Shown: positions 38,501 to 47,255 of the stretch, piece by piece
Layout: each line of letters opens with the position of its first letter
How positions within the stretch are numbered: the stretch's first letter is position 1
Assembly (NCBI RefSeq): GCF_003318235.1
Contig: NZ_QOCG01000009.1
Location: 1 to 64,000 of the forward strand
DNA length: 64,000 nucleotides
Reading direction: 5' to 3'
Source of the DNA: Loktanella sp. D2R18
Lineage (GTDB): Bacteria; Pseudomonadota; Alphaproteobacteria; Rhodobacterales; Rhodobacteraceae
Notes under the pieces: model-generated
The model's database searches: none
Told to the model about the DNA's origin: nothing
Seen by the model: only the letters and a program-made list of their open reading frames with translations
Position numbers and translations under genes: made by a program

Positions 38501-38804
38501 TCGACCGATCATGCGGCAGTGCCAACCAATGCGTGTCGCAATCGCGCAAGATCAGACGTGTGCCGATGATCAGTTTTGGCAAATGACGGTCAGGGTCAGC
38601 CCGGCGCAATTCGCCCAGGGCTGAAAACCCGCGCACCACCCCGGCCAGTGAATTATGATCCGTAATCGCCAGTGCTTGCAGCCCCAGTTCGGCTGCGCGC
38701 GCGATCATTTCTTCCGGGTGGGACGCGCCGCGTAAAAAGGTAAAATTTGTGGTCACCCCCAGTTCGGCATAACCGGGTGCGATGGATGGTGGGCGCGCAA
38801 TCAT
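35559..38804 (-). CDS. dnaE2: error-prone DNA polymerase DnaE2 (ImuC)
   Basis: This 1081-residue C-family polymerase extends past lesions in SOS mutagenesis. The PHP domain (YAELGVTTNFTFLRGASHPE), the polymerase core with PDIDVDFEHERREEV (catalytic aspartates), the helix-hairpin-helix segment and a C-terminal OB fold (VQVCGLVITRQRPGTASGV) are visible. ATG 38804 overlaps the imuB stop (ATGA) and gives MIARPPSIAPGYAELGV, the family start. It is convergent with bmtB. Confidence 0.95.
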   Translation of the reverse strand: MIARPPSIAPGYAELGVTTNFTFLRGASHPEEMIARAAELGLQALAITDHNSLAGVVRGFSALGELRRADPDRHLPKLIIGTRLILRDCDTHWLALPHDRSSYANLTRLLTLGKRRAPKGDCYLDLRDLEQGGEGMTLIALPQQGLRASQSDITRMRKCYPSDVYLGVAPRYDGSDQRYFDACARLALRCAAPMVAVGDVLMHHGSRRQLADVLTCMRHHITIDQIGTRALPNAERRLKGAGDMQRLFARHPAALRRTVQIAAKSSFCLSELSYEYPDEISGDEPPQDRLVRLAHAGLKTRYPQGASDRAIAQMYKELDLVKTLDFPAYFLTVHDIVQFARGRGILCQGRGSAANSILCYLLGITDVSPETITMVVERFVSEHRGEPPDIDVDFEHERREEVIQHIYAKYGRHRAGLCATVIHFRSRAAIREVGKVMGLSQDVTANLSGQIWGMSNGGADPERIKELGLDLSDPRLAQTIKLIGDIIGFPRHLSQHVGGFIITKGRLDELCPIENAAMDDRTIIEWDKDDIDALGILKVDILSLGMLTCIRKSFDLIAQHGGPDYSIASVPQGDERTFDMLCLADAIGVFQVESRAQMNFLPRMQPRIFYDLVIEVAIVRPGPIQGGMVHPYINRRQGKEPVSFPSTELENVLGKTLGVPLFQEQAMQIAVVAAGFSPSEADKLRRSMATCRRMGTIGELRDKFIAGMLERGYEPEFAQSCFSQIEGFGEYGFPESHAAAFAMLAYVSAWLKCHHPAAFACGLLNSQPMGFYAPAQIVRDAREHQIEVRPICVNTSDWDNTLEKRSDGALALRLGFRQIKGFREEDAAWIVAARGNGYRDPQSLWLRAGVGPPVLERLAEADAYADMGLGRRDALWAVKAIKGNQLLPLFSDPLDGEGIEEPPVNLPTMHLGEEVVEDYVAMRLSLKAHPMELLRPHLNGLTPHATLPDVPLGQVQVCGLVITRQRPGTASGVVFLTIEDETGVANVVVWKTIYKQFRRAVMGGRLLRITGHVQREGIVVHVIAQHVEDISDQLRTLGHPMDDAVGITQPQADDAPRPRAQARAMHPRDQAKRLFPSRDFH

Positions 38805-40264
38805 GCGAATTCGCCTTGTACAAACCAACCCGGTTTTTGCGGCGTATGGAACAGCCACAACCTGCGTCCCTGCACCGTGTCCACTTTCCAATAATCGCGT
38901 AGACCTGACCGCCAATTATCATCGGGCAACCACCATTCTGGTGCGATCCGTTCGGGGCCTGTCGCGTGACCTACTGTCAGTGCCATGCGGCGCCAGCGAA
39001 AATACTGCGGCGGGCGTGTCCCTATCCCTGCGATCGGTTCTGGCGCAAATAAATGCAACGGGCGCGGGCGCGGTGCAGCCCATGCCCCTTCCGCCCGGCT
39101 ATAGGCAGCCGCGGCGATTTGAAAACTGCGTTCGGGGATATGGCTATCAGCAGGCAAAAACCGGTGTATATTGTCCAATCCAATCCGGTTACCAATGCGC
39201 GTGATTAGGTCATCAATCCCATCACTGCGCGTCGCTGCCCCATAGGTGATCTGCGCTTTGGGTAAAGGTTCGACCTGAATGGCCGTCAGCCGGATTTGGT
39301 CAATGCCATAGCCTGCATCAACCGCGCCCACGCCCCGTTCAAACAGCGGCAAAATACGTGTTGCATCGCGCATCGGGGCAGCCAACCGCAATTCAACTAA
39401 TTGCGCGCCCTGATCAACCCGGCGTAAGTGAAGCTGCAGCTTACGCGCGCCCATGTCTTGATCTTTGAGCTTGGCACACAACCGCTCTAAAAGGCGTGCT
39501 GCCCCTGCCATCACATCTGCGTTCAGCCCGATGGGATCAGGCAAGGTCATCCGCACCCCGTAACCCGGCGCGTCTTTCAGTGGAGAAATATCTTCGTCAC
39601 GCGCGCCCGTCGCCTGATCCAGACGCAGCACCACATCAGGACCAAATCTGCGCGCGATTGTGGCACGAGGCAAAACAATTAGGTCTGAAACCCGACGCAA
39701 ACCTAGCCGCTGTAAAGCCGCGTCCGTTTTTGCGTTCAACCGTAAAGCCGCAACCGGTAAATCTGTGATGTCTTCGGTATTTCTCCTTTGGCTATAATGC
39801 GTTAATGCCCAAGCGGCCCCGCGCGTATCTGCCACGGCAACACGGCCCTGCAATCCGGCGCGCGTTAGTCTGTGACGCATGTCATCAAGCATCGCCGCCT
39901 CACCGCCAAAAAGATGCGCGGCCCCTGCAATATTCAATAACAACCCGTCGCTACCGTCCAAACCCACCCAAGGGCAGTAACGTTTGCTCCACCGGGCAAG
40001 CATTTGTATAAATCGCGCATCGGCAATCGGATCAGCGGGGCAACTTTGCAGATCGGGGCAATAGGCACGTGCATCCGAAAACCCCATATCCCGGTGAAGC
40101 CCTTGGGCCGCAGCAGCATTGTTCAGGCAATAAATGCGGTCAGTGTTTTTTGCGTGATGTGTCACGACAAAGGGGCGCGTGTCATCGCCATTCAGCGCAC
40201 CAGCACGCAGGACCCTATCGCTGGGCAGGTTTGGAAACCACATTGATACGACGCGTTTGCGCAT
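38801..40264 (-). CDS. imuB: ImuB, inactive Y-family polymerase hub
   Basis: The 487-residue protein is Y-family-like but starts RVVSMWFPNLPSDRVLR, where active polymerases have acidic metal ligands. This is typical of ImuB, which links DnaE2 to the beta clamp. A helix-hairpin-helix region (LGLRRVSDLIVLPR) and a C-terminal interaction region follow. The start may be ATG 40264 or ATG 40243; either overlaps imuA. Confidence 0.94.
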   Translation of the reverse strand: MRKRVVSMWFPNLPSDRVLRAGALNGDDTRPFVVTHHAKNTDRIYCLNNAAAAQGLHRDMGFSDARAYCPDLQSCPADPIADARFIQMLARWSKRYCPWVGLDGSDGLLLNIAGAAHLFGGEAAMLDDMRHRLTRAGLQGRVAVADTRGAAWALTHYSQRRNTEDITDLPVAALRLNAKTDAALQRLGLRRVSDLIVLPRATIARRFGPDVVLRLDQATGARDEDISPLKDAPGYGVRMTLPDPIGLNADVMAGAARLLERLCAKLKDQDMGARKLQLHLRRVDQGAQLVELRLAAPMRDATRILPLFERGVGAVDAGYGIDQIRLTAIQVEPLPKAQITYGAATRSDGIDDLITRIGNRIGLDNIHRFLPADSHIPERSFQIAAAAYSRAEGAWAAPRPRPLHLFAPEPIAGIGTRPPQYFRWRRMALTVGHATGPERIAPEWWLPDDNWRSGLRDYWKVDTVQGRRLWLFHTPQKPGWFVQGEFA

Positions 40265-40793
40265 GCCACTCTACGTTCCAATTCGCTAATGTTCCTGATT
40301 TGTTCTTTATAATTTCCCAATTCTGCAAAGTCGAGTCTGCGGCCGCCCCGTTTGCATCAAAAACCGGGGTGCAGCGCCAGCGCGTTTGCGCCGCATTGCT
40401 ACCCATATCCTCGGACAGTAGACATAGACCCGTCGCCCCACCCTCTTGCGCGGCGAGCTGCAATCGCCGCCCTTCGGTCAATCCGATCCGCTGGCTAAGC
40501 TCGATCACCACAAGCGCAATATGGCCGGATCGCAAGGCCTCCTCTGCGGCGGCGAGCGCATCGATCTGGCGGGCAGTTTGGGCAATCAATAACTGCTTGG
40601 GGTCCAAATAGGACGCAAACCCAACCGGGTTGAGCTGCACCCCTTGCCACGATTCGCGCAGCCAAAACACCATCTTACCGTTCGCCCCGCACAGATGCCC
40701 CGCAAAAGCGGCAGCAAACACAGGTGCAGAAGGCCCGCATGCCTCGTGGGTGCGGGTATTTTTTGGGGGGAAATGGGACCAAAAATCAGTCAT
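40215..40793 (-). CDS. imuA: ImuA, RecA-like SOS mutagenesis protein
   Basis: The 192-residue product is the first gene of imuA-imuB-dnaE2. It retains a reduced RecA-type fold (FAGHLCGANGKMVFWLRE, LRSGHIALVVIEL, RLQLAAQEGGATGLCLL). ATG 40793 lies 47 bp from an SOS box. The frame is open further upstream, but that sequence runs through the SOS box and does not resemble the family. Confidence 0.92.
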   Translation of the reverse strand: MTDFWSHFPPKNTRTHEACGPSAPVFAAAFAGHLCGANGKMVFWLRESWQGVQLNPVGFASYLDPKQLLIAQTARQIDALAAAEEALRSGHIALVVIELSQRIGLTEGRRLQLAAQEGGATGLCLLSEDMGSNAAQTRWRCTPVFDANGAAADSTLQNWEIIKNKSGTLANWNVEWHAQTRRINVVSKPAQR

Positions 40794-40839
40794 AACGGCA
40801 AATCTATTCACAATGGGCACCTTGCCTATCCACAGACTA

Positions 40840-40854
40840 GAACAAATGAAGAAC
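40840..40854 (-). promoter_or_regulatory. LexA (SOS) box of imuA-imuB-dnaE2
   Basis: Minus-strand GTTC-TTCATTT-GTTC is an exact match to the alphaproteobacterial SOS box GTTC-N7-GTTC, located 47 bp before the imuA start. Confidence 0.9.
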
Positions 40855-40959
40855 GCAGACAACGGTAAGTCGGGTTTGAATTTGCGAATGTCGCAAATCA
40901 CTGGCTGGCCAAATCATTTTGGGCGCATTACGTAAGGAGAAACGCAAACGAGGTGCCAA

Positions 40960-41664
40960 ATGTCTGACGAAGAAGATGACATCATCCTGTCCGAACTGAA
41001 CGACGAAGATCTTGTCGCGCAAATGTTTGATGACCTTTATGATGGTATGAAGGACGAAATCGAAGAAGGTGTGAACCTTCTGATTGCCCGCGGCTGGGCA
41101 CCATACAAGGTCCTGACCGAAGCGCTTGTCGGTGGCATGACCATCGTGGGCCATGACTTCCGCGACGGGATTCTTTTTGTCCCAGAGGTTCTTCTGGCCG
41201 CAAACGCAATGAAGGGCGGCATGGCCATCCTGAAACCATTACTGATTGCCACAGGCGCACCACGTATGGGCAAAATGGTCATCGGCACCGTCAAAGGCGA
41301 CATTCACGACATCGGCAAAAACCTTGTCGCGATGATGATGGAAGGCGCCGGTTTTGAGGTCACAGATCTGGGCATCAACAACGCTGTTGAATCCTATCTT
41401 GAAGCCATCGAAGCTGAACAGCCCGATATTTTGGGCATGTCTGCCCTGCTGACCACCACGATGCCCTATATGAAAGTCGTGATCGACACGATGATCGAAA
41501 AAGGCATGCGCGACGATTATATCGTGCTTGTTGGTGGTGCGCCGCTGAACGAAGAATTTGGCAAAGCCATTGGCGCTGACGCTTACTGCCGTGACGCAGC
41601 TGTCGCTGTAGAAACAGCCAAAGACTTCATGGCGCGCAAACACAATCAAGTGGCCGCAACCTAG
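40960..41664 (+). CDS. corrinoid (B12-binding) methyltransferase protein, MtbC/MetH type
   Basis: The 234-residue protein has an N-terminal four-helix cap (DLVAQMFDDLYDGMKDEIEEG) and a Rossmann B12-binding domain. The cobalt-ligating histidine is in GDIHDIGKNLV, followed by GFEVTDLGIN and VLVGGAPLNEEFG. In Roseobacters this stand-alone module replaces the B12 domain of MetH and takes part in methionine synthesis with BmtB. AGG lies upstream of the ATG. The Asp-rich N-terminus is longer than in methylamine-system proteins. Confidence 0.92.
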   Translation: MSDEEDDIILSELNDEDLVAQMFDDLYDGMKDEIEEGVNLLIARGWAPYKVLTEALVGGMTIVGHDFRDGILFVPEVLLAANAMKGGMAILKPLLIATGAPRMGKMVIGTVKGDIHDIGKNLVAMMMEGAGFEVTDLGINNAVESYLEAIEAEQPDILGMSALLTTTMPYMKVVIDTMIEKGMRDDYIVLVGGAPLNEEFGKAIGADAYCRDAAVAVETAKDFMARKHNQVAAT

Positions 41665-41711
41665 ACATTCTTGCGCGGCATCCTATCTATATCCCAAAGA
41701 CAGGACATCAG

Positions 41712-41870
41712 ATGCCGCGCACAACACTTGCCATTCTCTTCGTTATCGTCATCGCCCTCGCGGCGGTAACAGTTTGGATAGTGGCCATAGCAGGTGGGCT
41801 TGCGCCATTCGGCATTGTCGCCCTGCTGGCGTTAACAGTTGGTCTGCGTTTTCTTGCGACAAAACGATGA
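41712..41870 (+). CDS. small membrane protein between corrinoid protein and DUF1638 genes
   Basis: 52 residues with two hydrophobic helices (TLAILFVIVIALAAVTVWIV and FGIVALLALTVGL) and a basic tail. AGGA precedes the ATG at good spacing. Its stop overlaps the DUF1638 start as ATGA, which supports real translation. No family was recognised. It may be a membrane anchor for the neighbouring enzymes, but this is inference. Confidence 0.7.
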   Translation: MPRTTLAILFVIVIALAAVTVWIVAIAGGLAPFGIVALLALTVGLRFLATKR

Positions 41871-42490
41871 CCACTGACGCCACCCTCACCCATGACGGAT
41901 TGACGCCCGACGGGTGTGGACGGGTGTTACTGATCGCCTGTGGCGCGCTCGCACGTGAGATTATTGCATTGCGCAAAGGCCACGGCTGGGACCATCTTGA
42001 CCTGCAATGCCTGCCTGCCATCTACCACAGCCGCCCCGAAAAAATAGAACCAGCCGTGCGTCAGGCGGTGACGCAATACCGAGATCACTACGACCGGATA
42101 TTTGTCGTCTATGCTGATTGCGGCACAGGCGGACAGTTGCAGGCAACTTGCGACGAAATGGGCGTCAAAATGATTGCGGGACCGCATTGTTATTCATTCT
42201 ATGAAGGCAATGACGCCTTTGCCACACTTGATGAGGTCACGTCGTTTTACCTGACGGATTTCCTGGTACGTCAATTCGATGCCTTTGTCTGGGAGCCCCT
42301 AGGCCTGTCCAAACATCCGCAGTTGCGAGACATGTATTTTGGGAACTACGAAAAACTAGTGTATCAGGCGCAGGTCAAAAACCCGGAACTTGTTGAAAAG
42401 GCGCGGGAATGTGCAGACCGTCTGGGGTTGGAGTTTGAATACCGATTTACCGGTTATGGTGACCTAAAACGGACACTACAGACCCTCTAG
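41867..42490 (+). CDS. DUF1638 domain protein
   Basis: A 207-residue soluble protein of the DUF1638 family, often found beside corrinoid methyltransferase genes. Conserved cysteines are prominent: VLLIACGALAREI, VVYADCGTGGQLQ and IAGPHCYSFYEG. They suggest metal or cofactor binding. It is translationally coupled to the small membrane protein and is third after the corrinoid gene, so it probably supports cobalamin-dependent methyl transfer. Activity unknown. The stop lies inside a perfect inverted repeat. Confidence 0.85.
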   Translation: MTTDATLTHDGLTPDGCGRVLLIACGALAREIIALRKGHGWDHLDLQCLPAIYHSRPEKIEPAVRQAVTQYRDHYDRIFVVYADCGTGGQLQATCDEMGVKMIAGPHCYSFYEGNDAFATLDEVTSFYLTDFLVRQFDAFVWEPLGLSKHPQLRDMYFGNYEKLVYQAQVKNPELVEKARECADRLGLEFEYRFTGYGDLKRTLQTL

Positions 42491-42522
42491 GGTACTGAGC
42501 ACACCCAAGTACCCTAGAGGGT
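42482..42522. repeat. perfect 15-bp inverted repeat downstream of DUF1638
   Basis: ACCCTCTAGGGTACT (42482-42496) and AGTACCCTAGAGGGT (42508-42522) are exact reverse complements with an 11-nt loop. The left arm contains the DUF1638 stop. No T-run follows, so it may be a terminator stem or a protein site. Confidence 0.85.
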
Positions 42523-42661
42523 ATATGAAATCCCCACTTGAACACCCTATGCGTGAGTGTTTAGTTAACCACATAACACCCATAAGCTGAGCTTTGGCGA
42601 GTGTATCGTGAAATTTTGGCGCGATACCCGCAAAGCGACCCAACAATAAAGGTATCGCAAA

Positions 42662-43675
42662 GTGGCACAGATTATTTGTACCGTTAGAGAGTATAATGGA
42701 GCACTTTTAGTTGCCAACTTGCTTACTCCTAATACTACCATAGTGCTGGGAGATTTCGGTGCACCAACAAGCCAAACACTCGAGGATGCTGATGGTGTAA
42801 TTACCCCCGGCGAAACCGCTGACCTTGACACGACCGTTATGAACGTAATCGCTACTGGCACCGCGCAAGCAGGCATCGCATTGGGCCCAGCGACAATCGG
42901 TGTTGGTCCACAGGTGCCCGTTATTTTGATGCAAGATCCGAATGACGATCAAATGTATATGGTGTTCCCCGATGGCGAGCCAAGTGCAATTGGCGGCATA
43001 GCAATGATTTTCAATTTAGACGACAGCCCGTCGGCAACCACGCCGATCTGTTTCGTCTATGATACCCCCCTTCTCACCATCAGTGGATACAAAAAAATCC
43101 AAGATATTCGTGCGGGCGAATACCTCGTCGATTGGGCTGGGTCGGCAACTAAGGTTCTCTGGATTGGGGCACAGCGGATAACAAACCTGACTGATCCAAC
43201 CAACGCTAACGCGAGACCGCTCTCTTTTGCACCTACAGCCTTCGGCCGTAAAGCGGATCAACCGGCAATCCGGTTCTCGGGCAATCACCGTATATTGATA
43301 TCAGACCCTATGGCGTCGCTTTATTTTGGATCAAGTAATGTATTGGTCCCAGCCAAAGCAATGTGTGATGGCCAGCAAGCAATAGTTGAAGATTTCGCGA
43401 ACACTGTGACCTACTATCATGTGCTATGTGAACGCCATACGCTTGTTTGCGCGGGTGGTATATGGGCTGAAACGCTTGCTCTTGGGCCAGTTAGCAATCA
43501 AATTCTTGGCCCCCGCAAGATCAACCAAATCAACACCGCCACGCAGCATTGCACGGCTACAGATCAAGACAATTTGCGTCAGACCTGCTTACCTACACTC
43601 AAGCCGCGTGAAGTTTCAGTATTGATCCAAAACACTTGGCAACAGCTTTCACCGCACAACGCATTAGCTGTTTGA
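42662..43675 (+). CDS. Hint-domain (intein-like) protein
   Basis: 337 residues. About 129 residues of low-identity N-terminal region (GDFGAPTSQTLEDADGV) precede a Hint_2-type domain beginning at C130: ICFVYDTPLLT, then IRAGEYLVDWAG, FSGNHRILIS and LCERHTLVCAGGIWAETL. Hint domains self-splice or cleave. In Rhodobacteraceae they occur in secreted or autoprocessed proteins. The start is GTG with a weak ribosome site. Codon use is more AT-rich than its neighbours, suggesting recent arrival. It is convergent with sufE, overlapping by 12 bp. Confidence 0.85.
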   Translation: MAQIICTVREYNGALLVANLLTPNTTIVLGDFGAPTSQTLEDADGVITPGETADLDTTVMNVIATGTAQAGIALGPATIGVGPQVPVILMQDPNDDQMYMVFPDGEPSAIGGIAMIFNLDDSPSATTPICFVYDTPLLTISGYKKIQDIRAGEYLVDWAGSATKVLWIGAQRITNLTDPTNANARPLSFAPTAFGRKADQPAIRFSGNHRILISDPMASLYFGSSNVLVPAKAMCDGQQAIVEDFANTVTYYHVLCERHTLVCAGGIWAETLALGPVSNQILGPRKINQINTATQHCTATDQDNLRQTCLPTLKPREVSVLIQNTWQQLSPHNALAV

Positions 43676-44077
43676 AGCATCAGCCGTTTCGCGAATACGC
43701 TCGACCATTGCACGCAACCCATTGGACCGCTGCGCCGAAAGGTGATCATTCAGCCCCAAACGCGCCAATTCAGCAGGCGCATCCGTTTTCAGCACATCAG
43801 CGACAGGTTGGCCATTATAAAGCGCTGATAGAACCGCAATCAGCCCCTGCACGATCATCGCATCCGATGCCCCGCGAAAGGTGAACACGCCATCGTTGAT
43901 CTGCGGCACAAGCCAGACTTGACTGGCGCAACCATCAACCTTGGTCGCAGGAACACGCAATGCTTCTTCAAGCGGATCCATCGCCTTGCCCATGTCGATC
44001 ACATGGCGATAGCGGTCTTCCCAATCATCAAGGAATTCAAAGGTTTCGACGAGGTCTTCAAAATCAGCATTTGCCAT
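43664..44077 (-). CDS. sufE: SufE family sulfur acceptor
   Basis: A 137-residue protein with the acceptor Cys50 in ATKVDGCASQVWL. SufE takes persulfide sulfur from the SufS desulfurase for Fe-S cluster assembly. ATG 44077 (MANADFEDLVETFEFLDDWE) is favoured over the codon 12 bp upstream. It ends the purM-purN-rnd-sufE run. Confidence 0.93.
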   Translation of the reverse strand: MANADFEDLVETFEFLDDWEDRYRHVIDMGKAMDPLEEALRVPATKVDGCASQVWLVPQINDGVFTFRGASDAMIVQGLIAVLSALYNGQPVADVLKTDAPAELARLGLNDHLSAQRSNGLRAMVERIRETADASNS

Positions 44078-44099
44078 CTGTATTCTCAATCTTTGTCGT

Positions 44100-45257
44100 T
44101 CAAAGGGCGACGGTTACAACCTTTTGGCCCTTTACAGCCAGCCCCACCAGCCCATCGCACATGCGCAGCGCATCATGGCCAAAGACCTCGCGCCGCCAGC
44201 CCTTGAGAGCAGGCACATCGCGTTCCCCACCCGCAAGCGCATCCAAATCGGCAGAGGTCGCGATCAGCTTTGGCGCAACACCTTCATGGTCTGTCTTCGC
44301 CTTGAGCAACACGCGCAACATATCCGCCAAGGCCGGGTTTACCTGCAGTTTTGCGCGCGGGTTCACGACGGTTGGCATGTCTTCGGGGGCCACGTTCAGC
44401 CCGTCTTGCACGGCTTTCAAAATGCCCTGCGCGATATCACCTTTGCGGGCTTCGCGCAGCAACAACCGCGAGCGGCCCAAATCCTGTTCAGTCTTGGGCT
44501 TTGTCGACGCCAGTTCAACCAAAGCATCGTCTTTATACACGCGGTTACGTGGGATATTACGCTCTTGGGCATAGATTTCACGGAACCGCGCAAGTTCGCG
44601 TACGATTGCTAAAAAGCGTCCCGATTGCGTGCGCGTCTTGACCCGCTTCCATGCATTCTCCGGGTCCGCCTGATAGGTTTCCGGGTTTTGCAAAACGGCC
44701 ATTTCTTCGGCGACCCATTTCTTGCGGCTCGTCTTAGCAAGCTGCGCCGAGAGGAATTCATAGATATCACGCAAATGCGTCACATCGCCCAAAGCATATG
44801 TCGCCTGCGCGTCTGTCAGCGGACGGCGGGACCAATCGGTAAACCGCGAAGATTTATCCAAATCGGCCTTGGCGATTTTACGGACTAGCGTTTCATACCC
44901 AACCTGTTCACCAAATCCGCAGACCATCGCCGCAACTTGTGTATCGAATAAAGGTTCTGGTATAACACCTTGGTCAACAAAGAAAATTTCAAGGTCTTGG
45001 CGGGCCGCATGGAACACTTTGACGACGCCATGATCGCGAAACAGATCATAAAGCGGTTCAAGCGAAATCCCATCAACCAGCGGATCGACCAGCACAGCGT
45101 CTTCGCAATTTTCATCCTGATAGGCAAGTTGAACAAGGCAAAGTTTGGAATAATAGGTGCGTTCACGCAGGAATTCAGTATCGACGGTTACATAGGCCCG
45201 TTTCGCAGCTTCCTTGCAAAAACTCGCCAAAGCTTCGGTCGTGGTAATCTTTTTCAT
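44100..45257 (-). CDS. rnd: ribonuclease D
   Basis: A 385-residue DEDD exonuclease. Motif I VDTEFLRERTYYSKLCLVQL, motif II in VFHAARQDLEIFF and motif III YALGDVTHLRDIY are present, with an HRDC domain further on. It trims tRNA and rRNA 3' ends. It follows purN by about 75 bp. Confidence 0.95.
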   Translation of the reverse strand: MKKITTTEALASFCKEAAKRAYVTVDTEFLRERTYYSKLCLVQLAYQDENCEDAVLVDPLVDGISLEPLYDLFRDHGVVKVFHAARQDLEIFFVDQGVIPEPLFDTQVAAMVCGFGEQVGYETLVRKIAKADLDKSSRFTDWSRRPLTDAQATYALGDVTHLRDIYEFLSAQLAKTSRKKWVAEEMAVLQNPETYQADPENAWKRVKTRTQSGRFLAIVRELARFREIYAQERNIPRNRVYKDDALVELASTKPKTEQDLGRSRLLLREARKGDIAQGILKAVQDGLNVAPEDMPTVVNPRAKLQVNPALADMLRVLLKAKTDHEGVAPKLIATSADLDALAGGERDVPALKGWRREVFGHDALRMCDGLVGLAVKGQKVVTVAL

Positions 45258-45332
45258 GCGTTGCCCGTCAATCGTTCAATACTTTGCTACAGTGGTGCCG
45301 ATTGATAGGCGATTGACCTAACAATGAAAAGC

Positions 45333-45929
45333 TTAGCCATTGATCAGAACCGGTGTCCGATCTCCAGCGGCGTAACGGCGCAACACTTGCGGGTAAAGCT
45401 GGTGCTCAAACGGCAATAGACGTGCGGCTAGGCTGTCAGGCGTATCATCGGCGTTTACCGGAATTTTCGCTTGCCCCAAAATTGGCCCACCATCCAATTC
45501 GGCAATCACTTCGTGCACGCTACAGCCGTGCGTGGCATCCCCGGCCTCTAAGGCGCGCGCGTGGGTATGCAGCCCTTTGTATTTCGGCAAAAGCGACGGG
45601 TGAATATTCAGCATCCGCCCTTCCCATTTACGGGTAAATTCAGGGGTCAAAATACGCATAAACCCAGCCAGGCAGATGATGTCAGGTTGGGCGGCGCTCA
45701 AGGTTTCTTGCAATGCAGCTTCAAATGCCGCGCGATCCTTGCCATAGGGCTTATGATCCAGTGTAGCGGTCGCCACACCCAATGCGCGTGCTTTTTCTAG
45801 CCCGCCCGCATTTGGGTCGTTCGACAAGACCAAGACGGGGCGCGCCGGGTGATCGCCCTGCATATCCTTGACCAGCGACACCATATTGGAACCGCCGCCA
45901 GAAATTAGAATCGCAACGCGTTTACTCAC
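45333..45929 (-). CDS. purN: phosphoribosylglycinamide formyltransferase (10-formyl-THF)
   Basis: 198 residues with the GART signature: [40 protein letters not shown] and the catalytic Asp region [14 protein letters not shown]. It performs the third purine step. It overlaps purM by 4 bp. Confidence 0.96.
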   Translation of the reverse strand: MSKRVAILISGGGSNMVSLVKDMQGDHPARPVLVLSNDPNAGGLEKARALGVATATLDHKPYGKDRAAFEAALQETLSAAQPDIICLAGFMRILTPEFTRKWEGRMLNIHPSLLPKYKGLHTHARALEAGDATHGCSVHEVIAELDGGPILGQAKIPVNADDTPDSLAARLLPFEHQLYPQVLRRYAAGDRTPVLING

Positions 45930-46966
45930 AAAAGCGCGCCTGTGTAGCTAACGCCTTCGCCTTTGGTCACGGTGCCAAGGTGGTGCACCGTTTCGCCAGC
46001 CTCGGCCAAGAGCACCGTCAGCGCCTCGGCCTCGGCTGCGCCGACGGCCAAGATCATGCCGATGCCTGCGTTAAAGGTTTTCAGCAATTCAGCCTCAGCC
46101 ATGCCGCCGGTTTCTGCCAACCAACGGAATACGGCAGGCAATTCCCATGCTGCAAGATCAACCTGCGCGCCCAAACCTTCGGGCAGCACGCGCGGTAAGT
46201 TTTCGGTCAGACCACCACCGGTGATATGGGCCAGCGCATGCACGCCCCCTGCCCGCACAGCGCTAAGCGTTTGTTTTACATAAAGACGTGTCGGCGCAAG
46301 CAATGCCTCGCCCAATGTCGCATCTGCAAATGGCGCAGCATCCGACCAATCCAGCCCAGAGAGTTCCACCACGCGGCGCACCAACGAATAACCGTTCGAA
46401 TGCACCCCATCGGATGCGAGGCCAAGCAACACGTCGCCCTCGGTTACGCCAGCGGGCAGATCTTCGCCACGCTCCATTGCACCCACAGCAAAGCCTGCGA
46501 GATCGAAATCACCATCGTGATACATGCCCGGCATCTCAGCCGTTTCACCACCGATCAATGCGCAACCTGAGGCCTCGCAGCCTGCGGCGATCCCTTCGAT
46601 AATGCGTGTCGCTTGATCCAGCTCGAGCTTGCCTGTCGCAAAGTAATCGAGAAAAAACAGCGGCTCTGCCCCTTGGCAGACCAAATCATTGACGCACATC
46701 GCCACCAGATCAATGCCGATCGTATCGACGTTACCCGTGTCGATCGCGATGCGCAGCTTGGTGCCGACACCATCGGTTGCGCCCACCAAGATCGGGTCGT
46801 TATATCCGGCAGATTTCAGATCAAACAGCGCCCCAAAACCACCAAGCCCAGCCATAACACCGGGACGCGCCGTGCGCTTTGCCGCCGGTTTAATACGATC
46901 CACAAGCGTATTGCCCGCATCGATATCCACCCCTGCGTCTGCGTAGGTCAGGCCGTTCTTGGTCAT
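45926..46966 (-). CDS. purM: phosphoribosylformylglycinamidine cyclo-ligase
   Basis: AIR synthase, 346 residues. Seen: [32 protein letters not shown] and [17 protein letters not shown] 46969 immediately upstream is equally possible as the start. It is the first gene of the purM-purN-rnd-sufE run. Confidence 0.95.
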   Translation of the reverse strand: MTKNGLTYADAGVDIDAGNTLVDRIKPAAKRTARPGVMAGLGGFGALFDLKSAGYNDPILVGATDGVGTKLRIAIDTGNVDTIGIDLVAMCVNDLVCQGAEPLFFLDYFATGKLELDQATRIIEGIAAGCEASGCALIGGETAEMPGMYHDGDFDLAGFAVGAMERGEDLPAGVTEGDVLLGLASDGVHSNGYSLVRRVVELSGLDWSDAAPFADATLGEALLAPTRLYVKQTLSAVRAGGVHALAHITGGGLTENLPRVLPEGLGAQVDLAAWELPAVFRWLAETGGMAEAELLKTFNAGIGMILAVGAAEAEALTVLLAEAGETVHHLGTVTKGEGVSYTGALL

Positions 46967-47255
46967 CATGACACCCCATTCATAAGTTGCAATTGCGATA
47001 GCCCAAGCCCCGCCGTGACGCAACGCATGCGCTGGCACAAACAACGATAAAATCGTAATTTACTTACCGATTGTTAACTATTTGCATGTCAATATAGGCC
47101 CGAGATCGGAGCCCTCCTCGACTTCAACGGTATCTCTAGGTGTAAGCAACAGCAGGCGGTTCGGGATTTTGCGAACGCGCCTGCTGTTCATTTTGGCAAG
47201 CCTATCAAACTGTTGCTTGACGCCTCTGCCCTGTCTGATAGTTCATGGCCGCAAG

